Shown piece by piece: positions 1-8,360 of a stretch of 41,933 nucleotides of DNA. The stretch comes from JBHHYS01 sp046757645 (GTDB taxonomy: Bacteria > Acidobacteriota > Terriglobia > Acidiferrales > 2-02-FULL-67-57). The DNA is taken from the NCBI GenBank assembly GCA_046757645.1, contig JBHHYS010000010.1, positions 1-41,933 on the forward strand. The letters run 5' to 3'. The notes under the pieces were generated by a model. It was not told the DNA's origin. It was given only the letters and a program-made list of their open reading frames with translations, and did no database searches. The first letter of the stretch is position 1, and each line of letters opens with the position of its first letter. A program made the translations under genes and the position numbers.

Positions 1-407
1 GGTGTTTTTTTCTGCGAGGCGGTTTTTGGGCCCAAAAAATGAAACCGCAAAAACCGCAATTCCCGTTTTCTGCCCATTGGTTGCAATGGCTTGCCTCCGC
101 CGGCACTCTCCCTCCTGGACAGCTTCGCCGTAGCCGCGTCGTGCCTGCAATTCTCAGAGGCTAGGGAGGGAATACAGTTGGCCCCCGATTTGCTACCCGC
201 CCTTGGGGGCGGACAAAGAGTTCCCGTGTGCGTCCGGGGGGCGCGGCCCCCATAGCAAGCTTGGCGCGTGCCGCTTTGGGCGGGCTGATGGGAAGAAAAC
301 TTACAGACAGCCGGGAGGGGTCAAGGTATATGAGTACGGCAGTCTACTGGACTTCGAATACGGAATTTCCGCCACGAGAGACGTAATTCTTGCAGAGGGA
401 GGGGGCT
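1..407. other. Gene-free left flank with an inverted repeat
   Basis: No convincing gene is visible here; reading frames crossing it are overlaps of the peptidase gene in other frames. Positions 23-38 form a perfect 16-bp palindrome (five T, GGGCCC, five A), nested inside a 9-bp inverted repeat, GCGGTTTTT at 19-27 and AAAAACCGC at 49-57. It could be the terminator of a gene beyond the left edge, but this is not certain. A purine-rich ribosome-binding site for the next gene lies at about 395-404. Confidence 0.5.
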
Positions 408-1948
408 ATGAGTCGCAAGATCGCGTACTTGTCCACGCTTTTTGTCCTGTGCTTCTTGGGGGTTCAGCTTTCCACTTCCGCGCCGAAGTTCGAGCGGGTA
501 ATCGTCACGACTTCGGTGGAGCTCACCAGCGATGTCAGAGCGGAGCTGGCAAGCTACGCCCAAAAGTTTCACCATGTCTTTCCCCCGGTGCGGCAGATTG
601 CCATGACCATCCATGCTCAGAATCGCGCCCTCATCGAAGATCTCGATGTGGTCGAGAGCGTAGTGGACGACTTGCCCATCCAGCTCGACCAAAATACCGT
701 GTTGCAAAACCTGGATTTGATTGACGTGGGGGAAGCGGGCTCGACCAACCGCGTTACCCCTTTTGATGGCTCCAATGTGTTGGTCGGCATTATTGACACC
801 GGCTTGATGCCCGATGCAAGAAAGTTCATTCCAGGAAAGATCAATCGTGACCTCAGTGTCGGCCTGGTGGCTCAAGGAGGTCGCCAAATCGTCAACGCCC
901 CGGATATCTTGCGCCCGGGCGCGGAACTGACTCAGAACGGCCATGGCAGCGTAGTTACCTCTGTGATTCTCGGCTACGATGCCAGCTCGATTGGTGTGGG
1001 CACCCGCGCCAATTCCGCTGGCCTGCCCTCCATCATTGAGGGGGTGGCCCCGGATGCGGAGGTGTTCATGATCCGGGTGTTTCGCAACCGGGGCGGCGCT
1101 TTCTTCTCTGATATTTTTGCGGGGGTTTTCCACGCCGTCGCGGTCAAGCAGCGTACCGGCCGTCCGGTGGTGGTGAACATGAGCTGAGCACCGCCCCCAT
1201 CGATCCGCGGCTCATCCCGGGCGGCTTTAACAATCCGCTCTTTGCTCCTTTCCGGGCCCCCTTCCAATTTGCGATCAGCCAGGGGGTGATCCTGGTGGCC
1301 TCGGCCGGCAACAGTGGCCCCAACGGAATGGGGATCCCGGGCGCCTTTCCGGAAATCATTTCGGTCGGCGCCGCCGGGGCCAACTTCCACGATTTCCCCC
1401 TTTTCAGCGACGACCCCCGGCCCGCCCTTTTCGGCATTCCGAATACAGAGACCCAGCTCGACGATGTGAATGATGCTCCGAATGACGAGACGGAAGTCGC
1501 CGACAACGTCTATGTCTTCAACTTCAGCAGCCGCGAGCTGCCCGCCGACGGGCTGCCGCCCACCGCGCGGCAGGACCTGGACGTTATCGCCCCCGGCGGC
1601 TGGATCATTGCGCCCTGGTTTGCCTTCGCCACCGGGACCGGGATCTCCCGGCCGCCGCCACCCACACCCGATCCGAACCTCCACCAGGGATTTGCTTTCA
1701 ATTTCGGAACTAGTTTCTCGGCGCCTCACGTGACTGCGGTGGTGGCCTTGATGCTGGACAAGAACCCCAACCTCACCCAGGCCCAAGTGGAAGCGCTTCT
1801 GGAGGCGACCGCTGTTTCCATACCGGCCCCTGGGCAAGATTCGCCGCTGTCCGACACTCGGGTGCTGAGCGGAACCCAAGTGTGGGGTAGCGATGCTACC
1901 GGAGCCGGCTACGTCAATGCCCTCCGGGTGTTGAGTGCGGTGCCGTAG
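408..1948 (+). pseudogene. Secreted S8 subtilase-type serine peptidase, split by a one-base frameshift
   Basis: A subtilisin-family endopeptidase, probably exported. The ATG at 408 follows a strong GGGAGGGGG ribosome-binding site and opens an N-terminal signal peptide (hydrophobic residues about 8-22). About 100 residues that may be a propeptide follow. The catalytic Asp is in IIDTG (D130) and the catalytic His in NGHGS (H179). The frame then stops with TGA at 1185-1187, right after VVNMS. Reading resumes one base back from 1184 with LSTAPIDPR, then VASAGNSGPNG (oxyanion Asn), GTSFSAPH (catalytic Ser at 1712-1714), and a stop at 1946-1948. All three catalytic residues are intact across the break, so a single missing base (expected AGCCTGAGC, found AGCTGAGC) explains it. 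Either the sequence has an indel error or the gene is newly inactivated. An ORF opening earlier, at TTG 390, lacks the good spacing. Confidence 0.85.
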
Positions 1949-2292
1949 CGGGTCGGTGCACCCAGTAGTTCACCCCTCCCGAGCGCGCGCTTCAGGTACA
2001 GGCGTAGGGCTTAACCCCTACGCAAGGGTAGGGCAGGGGCTTGTCCCCTGCCGGCGGCGGGCGGACACAACGACCGCCCCGACCCCCGCGAACCGCAGCC
2101 AGGGAGGCTAGCGGCGACGAAGCTCCGTGTCCCGAGCTTGCCCTGAGCGAACTCGACGGCCGGGCATCGTCGTTGGCTGGCCGCGAGTCTGTCCCAAAGA
2201 AAAACCAGCCGGGAATGCAGCGGCATTCCTCGCCGCTACCCGCTCTGTGGTTCAGCATTTCCGTGTGTCTTTTGTGCTAAGCTGGCGCGGTT
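1949..2292. repeat. Repeat-rich spacer A
   Basis: No gene seen. Two hairpins lie side by side: GCGTAGGG/CCCTACGC at 2002-2009 and 2016-2023, and GGCAGGGG/CCCCTGCC at 2032-2039 and 2045-2052. Positions 2134-2148 (GAGCTTGCCCTGAGC) match, at 13 of 15 bases, a motif found inside the neighbouring aminotransferase gene and in spacers B and C. Positions 2223-2242 recur exactly at 4039-4058 in spacer B. These are dispersed intergenic repeats rather than coding DNA. Confidence 0.7.
2275..2283 (+). promoter_or_regulatory. Extended -10 box for the aminotransferase, leaderless-type spacing
   Basis: TGC followed by TAAGCT (2278-2283) ends exactly 9 nt before the ATG at 2293, and no Shine-Dalgarno sequence lies between them. 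Transcription would start within a few bases of the start codon. There is no recognisable -35 box. The same geometry occurs upstream of the PfkB kinase and the DUF2520 gene. Confidence 0.4.
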
Positions 2293-3735
2293 ATGGCCGG
2301 CGAGGTCATCCACCGGAAGCGCCTGATCAGCGAGAAGGCGGAGCGCTTCACCGAATCGGTGATCCGCGAGATGACCCGCCAGGCCATGCTCTATGGCGCC
2401 ATCAATCTCTCCCAGGGCTTTCCCGATTTTGCCGCTCCGGAGGAGGTCAAGCGGGCCGCCCAGGACGCCATCGCCGCCGACCTCAACCAGTACGCCATCA
2501 CCTGGGGCGCCAAACCCCTGCGCGACGCCATTGCCCGCCAGATGAAACTCTGGCAGGGCTTGGACGTTGACCCGGAAGCCGAAATCACCGTTTGCTGCGG
2601 CGCCACCGAAGCCATGGTTGCGGCGCTGCTCGCGGTCTGCAATTCCGGGGACGAAATCGTCATCTTCGAACCCTTCTACGAAAACTACGGCCCCGATGCG
2701 ATTCTCGCCGGTGCCCACCCCCGCTTTGTGAAGCTGCACCCGCCGGCGCCAGGGCTCCGGCGGGCAGGCCCCTCAGAACCCCCTACGGCATCCCGAGCCC
2801 CGAAAGCCAGCCCCGAATGTTCGGGGGCAGGCATTCGGGGCGAGGGATCTGCTTTTGACGTGTCCGGCGAATGGCGCTTCGAGCCGGACGAGCGGAGCTT
2901 GTCCCGAGCGAGGCCGAGGGACGCCGCTGGCCAGCGCCCCGCAACGGCAGCCGAAGACGAGTGGCATTTTGATCCCGACGAACTCCGCCGGGCCTTCAAC
3001 TCCCACACCAAGGCCATCCTCCTGAACACCCCCAACAATCCCACCGGCAAGGTCTTCACCCGGCCGGAGCTGGAATTCATCCGCAACCTCTGTGTGGAAT
3101 TCAATGCCCTGGCCATTACGGATGAAATCTACGAGCACATCCTCTACGACGGTGCCCGGCACATCTCCATCGCCACTCTGGAGGGGATGCGCGACCGCAC
3201 CATCACCATCAACGGGATGTCGAAGACCTACAGCGTCACCGGCTGGCGGGTGGGCTGGGCGGTCGCCGCAGCCCACCTCAGTGCCGCCATCCGCAAGGTG
3301 CACGACTTCCTCACCGTAGGCGCCCCCGCCCCTTTGCAGGAAGCCGGAACCGTCGCCCTCGTCTTGCCCGAAAGCTACTATCAGAAGCTGGCCGCGGACT
3401 ACCGGGCGCGCCGCGACTCCCTGCTCGCCGGGCTGCGCGCCGCCGGCTTTCGCGCCTTCGTCCCCCGCGGCGCCTACTACATTATGACCGACATCTCCGC
3501 CTTCCTCCCCCAGTGCGGGACCGACGACGTCGCCTTCACCCAGTATCTGGTCAAAGAAATCGGGGTTGCGGTCGTCCCCGGCTCGAGCTTCTACGACAAT
3601 CCGCCTGCGGACCAACGGGCTCCGCTGGGCGGAGGGCTGCGCGCCGGCGCCCACCAGGTGCGCTTCGCCTTCTGCAAGCAACTGGCGACTTTAGAGGAGG
3701 CAGGGCGTCGGTTGGCAAAGCTTGCCCGACCTTAA
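2293..3735 (+). CDS. PLP-dependent aminotransferase (class I/II) with in-frame repeat insertion
   Basis: A fold-type I aminotransferase of the kynurenine/glutamine or methionine transaminase type, transferring an amino group to a 2-oxo acid with pyridoxal phosphate in the cytoplasm. The N-terminal INLSQGFPDF motif, NTPNNPTGKVF, TDEIYEHILYDG and the PLP-lysine motif NGMSKTYSVTGWR are all present, followed by the C-terminal VRFAFCK. The protein is 480 residues, against roughly 390-400 for the family. The excess is mostly residues 152-222, a Pro/Arg/Ala-rich stretch between LHPP and EWHFDPDEL with no counterpart in the family. It is encoded by repeat DNA. A partial copy of the flank, EWRFEPDE (193-200), precedes the normal EWHFDPDE (223-230). 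A second small excess, about residues 440-450 (QRAPLGGG region), may be another insertion. The exact amino-acid substrate cannot be read from sequence. It is monocistronic, flanked by repeat-rich spacers. Confidence 0.9.
   Translation: MAGEVIHRKRLISEKAERFTESVIREMTRQAMLYGAINLSQGFPDFAAPEEVKRAAQDAIAADLNQYAITWGAKPLRDAIARQMKLWQGLDVDPEAEITVCCGATEAMVAALLAVCNSGDEIVIFEPFYENYGPDAILAGAHPRFVKLHPPAPGLRRAGPSEPPTASRAPKASPECSGAGIRGEGSAFDVSGEWRFEPDERSLSRARPRDAAGQRPATAAEDEWHFDPDELRRAFNSHTKAILLNTPNNPTGKVFTRPELEFIRNLCVEFNALAITDEIYEHILYDGARHISIATLEGMRDRTITINGMSKTYSVTGWRVGWAVAAAHLSAAIRKVHDFLTVGAPAPLQEAGTVALVLPESYYQKLAADYRARRDSLLAGLRAAGFRAFVPRGAYYIMTDISAFLPQCGTDDVAFTQYLVKEIGVAVVPGSSFYDNPPADQRAPLGGGLRAGAHQVRFAFCKQLATLEEAGRRLAKLARP
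2746..2958 (+). repeat. Palindromic repeat insertion translated inside the aminotransferase
   Basis: This 213-bp (71-codon) segment keeps the reading frame. It contains an inverted repeat CCCCGAATG/CATTCGGGG (2811-2819 and 2832-2840). At its left edge is CCGCCGG/CCGGCGG (2740-2746 and 2757-2763). GAGCTTGTCCCGAGC at 2895-2909 is identical to the reverse complement of 20413-20427 in spacer C and shares 13 bases with 3862-3874 in spacer B. An imperfect 8-residue duplication of the downstream sequence (EWRFEPDE and EWHFDPDE) sits within it. This is the protein-coding version of a dispersed repeat, similar in principle to Rickettsia palindromic elements. Confidence 0.75.
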
Positions 3736-4249
3736 GCGTGAGCAATCGGGCGAGCAGCCCTCCGACTCGCCCACCGAAGCCTCGGCGCAGGTGGGAGCCT
3801 GCCCGACCGGCCTTAGCGAAAGAGGGCCGCCCGCTCGCCCTGAGCTTGCCCCGCCTGCCCCGCTTGTCCCGAGCAACGTCGAGGGGAGCTGGGTCGAGGG
3901 GAGCGAAGTCGAGGGGCGAAGCCGAAGGGGTCTGTCCGCCGTTAATTCCGGGTTGGTAGCGGCGATGAAGCCGGGCTTCGTCGTCGGTTTGTCTCATAAA
4001 GGCCGACGAGGAATGCTACCTGCCAGAGCGGGTCAAGAGCATTCCTCGCCGCTACCCGTAGGGCATTGCCCCTGAGGTTTTCTCTGCGAACCTCTGTGCC
4101 CTCTGCGTCTCCCCGGCCCGTTACCGGCGTCAGCCGGGGCGGGCTGCGGTTCAACCCTTGATTGCTCGTTCCCTCGTGCTAGAATGGCCGGGGCCTGAGG
4201 CAGCAAGATTTAGGCTGGGACCTGCCAAATTTCTCTGAGTAACCGAGCA
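3736..4249. repeat. Repeat-rich spacer B with 15-bp tandem units
   Basis: No gene seen up to the small CDS at 4250. GTCGAGGGGAGC occurs at 3878-3889 and 3893-3904, and a shorter copy, GTCGAGGGG, at 3908-3916; all three are in 15-bp register. GCTTGTCCCGAGC at 3862-3874 is the motif shared with the aminotransferase insertion. GCATTCCTCGCCGCTACCCG at 4039-4058 is identical to 2223-2242 in spacer A. The right end carries a promoter for the following gene. Confidence 0.7.
4158..4185 (+). promoter_or_regulatory. Sigma-70-like promoter with extended -10
   Basis: TTGATT (4158-4163), 16-bp spacer, then TAGAAT (4180-4185) preceded by TGC, an extended -10 arrangement. Transcription would begin near 4192, leaving a leader of about 58 nt before the ATG at 4250. 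Confidence 0.5.
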
Positions 4250-4630
4250 ATGGCTGAGGTGGACATCAAGACTGAACTCTATCTGGTTCCACCGGGGACG
4301 CTGGTGGAGGCGAGCGGCGACGCCGAGGCCTTCGCGGTGCCGACCGACGGCCCCCGCCTCTTCGTCTGCCGGCTGGAGATCACCGAGGTCATCGAACAGG
4401 AATCGCTCGAGCTCTCCCTCTGGGGCTCGCCCGACGGCCAGAACTGGGGCACGAGGCCGCTGATCAAGTTCCCCCAGCGGTTCTACACCGGCACAAGCCA
4501 AATGGTGCTCGACCTTAGCCTCCACCCCGAAGTGAAGTTCATCCGCGCCCGCTGGGAGGTCAACCGCTGGGGCCGCGGCCGGCCTCGACCTCGGTTTCGC
4601 TTCGGCGTCAGCGCCCGCCCCGCTGCTTAA
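4250..4630 (+). CDS. Conserved-looking hypothetical protein, 126 aa
   Basis: I do not recognise a named family. The product is soluble, acidic at the start and strongly basic at the C-terminus (GRGRPRPRFRF near residues 110-120). It has no signal peptide or membrane segment. Alternating hydrophobic residues (RLFVCRLEITEV, LELSLWGSPDG, MVLDLSLHP, KFIRARWEV) suggest a small beta-sandwich. A good extended -10 promoter lies 65 bp upstream, the codon use matches neighbouring genes, and the frame is open without competing ORFs, so I regard it as real. There is no strong ribosome-binding site before the ATG. It stands alone between two gene-poor spacers, so context says little about its role. Confidence 0.65.
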   Translation: MAEVDIKTELYLVPPGTLVEASGDAEAFAVPTDGPRLFVCRLEITEVIEQESLELSLWGSPDGQNWGTRPLIKFPQRFYTGTSQMVLDLSLHPEVKFIRARWEVNRWGRGRPRPRFRFGVSARPAA

Positions 4631-5169
4631 GCCGCGGCCGCCCTCCCGCCTTGCTCCGCCCACCTTTTTTGCGTCCCCGCCAACGAACCCCAGCTTCTGG
4701 GTCTATCTTGGAGACGCAGGCGGGCTGCTTGCTCCGGGGCTCCGATAGAGAAAGAAATGGAAAGGGGGTAAGAGCAAAGCAAAGGGTCGGTTGCCCGGTG
4801 GGTGTGTTCGCTCCTACCCCCGAGGGAGTGGGTTTCCCTTTTCCCTGATTGGATTCCATTAAAGACGACAAGATGCAGCCATGTCGGTGTGATTTCGCAC
4901 GTTCGCCTCCCGCCTGCCTGAGTCTCGAGCATCTGCCACTTCGCCATCCGAAAGGCTGTGCCGCATATTCGCCTTCGGGTCGCCGGGCGCTTCCCTGGGC
5001 GGGACTTCTCCCATTTTGGAACTCCGCCCCCTTCCGTCCCCGGGCACACAACCGCCATCCACCCGTTTCTTCAATCCGTTAGCGCCGGAGTCCACTGGCG
5101 GGGAAATTGCTTTGAAATCGGCGGCGGGGAGGGCGCCGGGGTGTCTCGCAAAGGGGGAGGATCCACACG
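4631..5169. other. Long spacer upstream of the signalling cluster
   Basis: I see no protein-coding gene in this 539-bp stretch. Its left third contains strong potential RNA secondary structure, listed separately at 4702-4821. The right end carries an AGGGGGAGG ribosome-binding site at 5152-5160 for the GTG start at 5170. I found no clear -35/-10 pair for the kinase gene. None of the common riboswitch cores I looked for (c-di-GMP, cobalamin, FMN) is evident. Confidence 0.5.
4702..4821 (+). ncRNA. Candidate structured RNA or long 5' leader (two long hairpins)
   Basis: Hairpin 1 pairs TCTATC (4702-4707) plus GGAG (4710-4713) with CTCC (4740-4743) plus GATAGA (4744-4749), leaving a two-base bulge. 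Hairpin 2 pairs GGGGGTAAGAGC (4764-4775) with GCTCCTACCCCC (4810-4821), 11 of 12 positions complementary, enclosing a 34-nt internal region. The two are separated by a purine-rich linker. This could be a leader RNA for the kinase cluster, a small RNA, or simply part of a GC-rich repeat. Strand is assigned only because the next gene is on the plus strand. Confidence 0.3.
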
Positions 5170-7881
5170 GTGAGGCGTAATCTGTCAAGAATCGTAATCC
5201 TGGCGGCCGGGGGCTTCTCGGCCGCCCTGGGGGCAATGGTCCTGCTGGGGTGGCACACCCGCGACCTCACCCTAGTGCAGGTGGTTCCTGGGTTTGTGCC
5301 CATGGAATACAACACCGCACTGGGATTCCTGCTTTCCGGCGTGGGGTTTCTCGCGATTGCCTACCAGCGGCCGCGTCTGGCCATCGCTTGCGGCGCCCTG
5401 GTAAGCGCCCTGGGCCTGCTGACATTCATGCAGTACATCTCCGGCATAAACCTCGGTATCGACCAGCTCTTGATGGACTACTACGTCACCGTTGAAGCCT
5501 CTTACCCCGGCCGCATGGCCCCCAATACCACCCTATCTTTTTGGCTGTCCGGGGCGGCCTTGCTCGTCATGGCCGCGCCCACCCCCTCCAAACACCGCCC
5601 CGTGGTTCTCGGGCTGTTCGGCTCCGTGATAGTCGCTCTGGGGACGCTGGCCGTCTCCGGCTACCTGAGCGGGATAGAGACCGCCTACGGCTGGGGCCAG
5701 CTTATCCAGATGTCCGTTCACACCGCACTCGGATTTGCGGTGTTGGGTGCGGCGGTGATTGTCTTCGCCTGGCGTGAAGCCAGAGCCGAGGAAACCGGCA
5801 TGCCCCGCTGGCTTCCCCTGCCGGTGGGCATCGGCGTTGTCACCATCACCCTCTGCCTGTGGCAGGCCTTGACCACCGCCGAGCACGCTCTGATTCAGGA
5901 GGCGGCTCGGTTGCAAGCCGCGAGTGTGAAAAGCGAGATTGCCGGGCAGATAGAATCTCGAATCCTCGCGCTGGTTCGCATGGCCCGGCGCTGGGAGTTT
6001 CATGGCCAGACACCCCGGCAGGAGTGGGAGGCTGATGCGCGGCTCCACCTGAGTCACTATCCCGGTTTCCAGGCCATCGAATGGGTGGACCCCTCATTTT
6101 ATGTGCGCTGGGTTGTGCCCCGGAAGGGAAACGAGGCGGCCCAAGACCTGAATCTCAGCTTTGAGGAGCGACGCCGAGTCGCCTTGCAGGCCGCCCGCGA
6201 CCGGCGGGAGGTTGCGGTTACACGCACGGTCGAGCTGGTGCAGGGGGGCAAGGGGTTCCTGGTTTACGTCCCCATCTTCCGCGGCGACAACTTTGGTGGG
6301 TTCATTCTCGGCGTCTTCCGCGTTCAGGAGTTTCTCGACACCGTCTTGGGTGACGACCCTGAGCTCGGGCACTCGATCACCATCTTCGACGCCGAGGAGA
6401 AAATCTACGCGGCCAACCCCGCCGACCGGGAGCACGAAGAGAAATGGATGCAGGAGGCGGAAATCCCGCTTCGGGACGTCGCCTGGAAAGTGCGCGTCGC
6501 TCCGAGTCCGGCGCTGCTGGCCGAGATGCAATCCTACGATGCGGAATTGGCCCTGGTGGGCGGACTCCTCCTGGCCGGACTGCTCGCCCTGAGCGTTCAC
6601 CTCGCCCAAACCGCGCAGCGCCGCGCCCGGCACACGGAGGCTGCGAACCGCGAAGTTCAAACCCTGAACGCGGAACTGGAGCAGCGGGTGGTGGAGCGCA
6701 CCGCCGCGCTGCGGGCCAGCGAGGAACGGACTCGCTTGATCGTTGAGACCGCCTACGATGCCTTCATCGCCATCGATGCCCGCGGGGTGATCACCGCTTG
6801 GAATGCCCAGGCGGAGAACATCTTCGGCTGGTCCCGCGCGGAAGCAATGGGGCAGTCTCTCGCCTCCCTGGTCATGCCCCCGCGATACTGGGAAGCACAC
6901 CAGCAAGGTCTTAGACACTTCCTGGCCACGGGCGAAGGCCCGATCTTGAACAAGCAAACCGAAGCCACAGCGTTGCACCGAGATGGCCACGAGTTTCCGG
7001 TTGAGCTGGCCGTGCGGGCCGTGCGTTTGGGAGAGACCCATATCTTTAGCGCCTTTGTGCGGGACCTCACCGAGCGCAAGCGGGCCGAGGAAGAGATCAG
7101 AAAACTAAACGAGCACTTGGAGCGGCGTGTCGCCGAGCGGACGGCTGAACTCGCTGCCGCCAACAAGGAGCTGGAAGCCTTCGCCTATTCCGTCTCCCAC
7201 GACCTTCGCGCCCCCCTGCGCCACATCGACGGCTTCTCGAAAATCCTGGTGGAGGAGTTCGGCCCCCGGCTGGCGCCCCCGGCCCGGCACTACTTGGCGC
7301 GCATCCAGGAGGGAACCCGGCACATGGGACTCTTGGTGGACGATTTGCTCAACCTCTCGCGGCTGGGGCGCAAAGAAGTGAACCGGCAACTGACAGGATT
7401 GAGCTCCCTGGTGGACGAAGTGCTGCGGGAGCTCCGGCCGGAAATGGACGGCCGGGCGATCGAATGGCGGGTGGGGCAGTTGCCCTTTGTGGAGTGCGAC
7501 CCGGTCTTGATGAAACAGGTCCTGGCCAATCTGCTCTCCAACGCGCTCAAGTTCACCCGCCCCCGCCACCCGGCCGTGATTGAGGTGTCCCGCACCACAA
7601 CCAACGGCCAGCCAGTGATCTTTGTGCGGGACAACGGCATTGGCTTCAGTATGAAGTACGCCGATAAGCTCTTCGGCGTCTTCCAGCGCCTCCATCGCCA
7701 GGAAGATTTCGAAGGCACCGGCGTGGGCTTGGCCACCGTGCAGCGCATCCTCCACAAGCACGGCGGCCGCGTCTGGGCGGAAGCCGAGTTGGACAAGGGC
7801 GCCACCTTCTATTTCACCCTGGGCGGGACCGAACCCCGCGGTTGGGAGGAGAGAACTGAGATAGCAGCGGGAGAGCCGTGA
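5170..7881 (+). CDS. Membrane sensor histidine kinase with CHASE and PAS domains
   Basis: A two-component sensor kinase in the inner membrane. The GTG start at 5170 has an AGGGGGAGG ribosome-binding site 9 nt upstream. Several hydrophobic segments occupy residues about 8-225, followed by a CHASE-like extracytoplasmic sensor (about 260-430; landmarks YPGFQAIEWVDP and GFLVYVPIF). Another membrane segment lies near 455-475, then a coiled coil, a PAS domain (about 515-640, IDARGVITAWNAQAE) and a second coiled coil. The HisKA box is SVSHDLRAPLRHIDGF with phospho-acceptor H677, and the HATPase has N box NLLSNALKF, DNGIGF and GTGVGLATV. The HisKA/HATPase pair resembles the phytochrome-like class that partners with stand-alone Rcp1-type receivers, and exactly such a gene follows with a 1-nt overlap (TGATG). 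The ligand of the CHASE domain is unknown. Confidence 0.93.
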   Translation: MRRNLSRIVILAAGGFSAALGAMVLLGWHTRDLTLVQVVPGFVPMEYNTALGFLLSGVGFLAIAYQRPRLAIACGALVSALGLLTFMQYISGINLGIDQLLMDYYVTVEASYPGRMAPNTTLSFWLSGAALLVMAAPTPSKHRPVVLGLFGSVIVALGTLAVSGYLSGIETAYGWGQLIQMSVHTALGFAVLGAAVIVFAWREARAEETGMPRWLPLPVGIGVVTITLCLWQALTTAEHALIQEAARLQAASVKSEIAGQIESRILALVRMARRWEFHGQTPRQEWEADARLHLSHYPGFQAIEWVDPSFYVRWVVPRKGNEAAQDLNLSFEERRRVALQAARDRREVAVTRTVELVQGGKGFLVYVPIFRGDNFGGFILGVFRVQEFLDTVLGDDPELGHSITIFDAEEKIYAANPADREHEEKWMQEAEIPLRDVAWKVRVAPSPALLAEMQSYDAELALVGGLLLAGLLALSVHLAQTAQRRARHTEAANREVQTLNAELEQRVVERTAALRASEERTRLIVETAYDAFIAIDARGVITAWNAQAENIFGWSRAEAMGQSLASLVMPPRYWEAHQQGLRHFLATGEGPILNKQTEATALHRDGHEFPVELAVRAVRLGETHIFSAFVRDLTERKRAEEEIRKLNEHLERRVAERTAELAAANKELEAFAYSVSHDLRAPLRHIDGFSKILVEEFGPRLAPPARHYLARIQEGTRHMGLLVDDLLNLSRLGRKEVNRQLTGLSSLVDEVLRELRPEMDGRAIEWRVGQLPFVECDPVLMKQVLANLLSNALKFTRPRHPAVIEVSRTTTNGQPVIFVRDNGIGFSMKYADKLFGVFQRLHRQEDFEGTGVGLATVQRILHKHGGRVWAEAELDKGATFYFTLGGTEPRGWEERTEIAAGEP

Positions 7882-8342
7882 TGGACTCAAACGAGGTGGA
7901 AATTCTCTTGGTCGACGACAACCCGGCCGACCTGGAGCTGACCCTGCGGGCGCTCCGCGGTGGGAACCTGCGCAACTACATTCACGTCGCCCGGGACGGC
8001 GAAGAAGCCCTGGATTTTCTCTTCTGCCGAGGGCCCTACCGCGCCCGCTCTTTCGTCCACCCGCCCAAACTCCTCCTGCTGGACTTGAAACTCCCCAAAG
8101 TGGACGGACTGGAAGTGCTGCGGCAAATCAAAGGCGATCCCCGCACCCGAGCCATCCCGGTGGTCATCCTCACCGCCTCCAAGGAGGAAAACGATCTTGT
8201 CAACAGCTATCACTTGGGCGTCAACAGCTACATCCAGAAACCCGTGGACTTCAACCAGTTTCGGGAGACGGTCAAGCAGCTGGGGCTCTACTGGTTGTTG
8301 GTCAATCAGCCCCCGCCGGCCAACGCTTTCGCGATCAAATGA
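7881..8342 (+). CDS. Single-domain response regulator (Rcp1-like)
   Basis: A stand-alone receiver of 153 residues with the acidic pair in LLVDDNPAD, phospho-acceptor D68 in LLLDLKLPKVDG, the Thr in ILTASKEEND and Lys in YIQKPVDF. The FLFCRGPYRAR loop and VNSYHLGVNSY are typical of receivers paired with phytochrome-type kinases. No output domain is present, so it acts by protein contact or as a phospho-relay carrier. ATG 7881 overlaps the kinase stop by one base; a GTG just ahead at 7878 would add one residue. The gene is the obvious phosphorylation partner of the upstream CHASE kinase. Confidence 0.93.
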   Translation: MDSNEVEILLVDDNPADLELTLRALRGGNLRNYIHVARDGEEALDFLFCRGPYRARSFVHPPKLLLLDLKLPKVDGLEVLRQIKGDPRTRAIPVVILTASKEENDLVNSYHLGVNSYIQKPVDFNQFRETVKQLGLYWLLVNQPPPANAFAIK

Positions 8343-8360
8343 TTCGGGGAACCGCGCCCT

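Noticed and set aside
1179..1190. Programmed -1 frameshifting in the subtilase
   Set aside because: No slippery heptamer and no downstream pseudoknot; a simple missing base is the plainer explanation.
4631..5169. A c-di-GMP, cobalamin or FMN riboswitch ahead of the signalling operon
   Set aside because: None of the conserved cores could be found; only unassigned hairpins remain.
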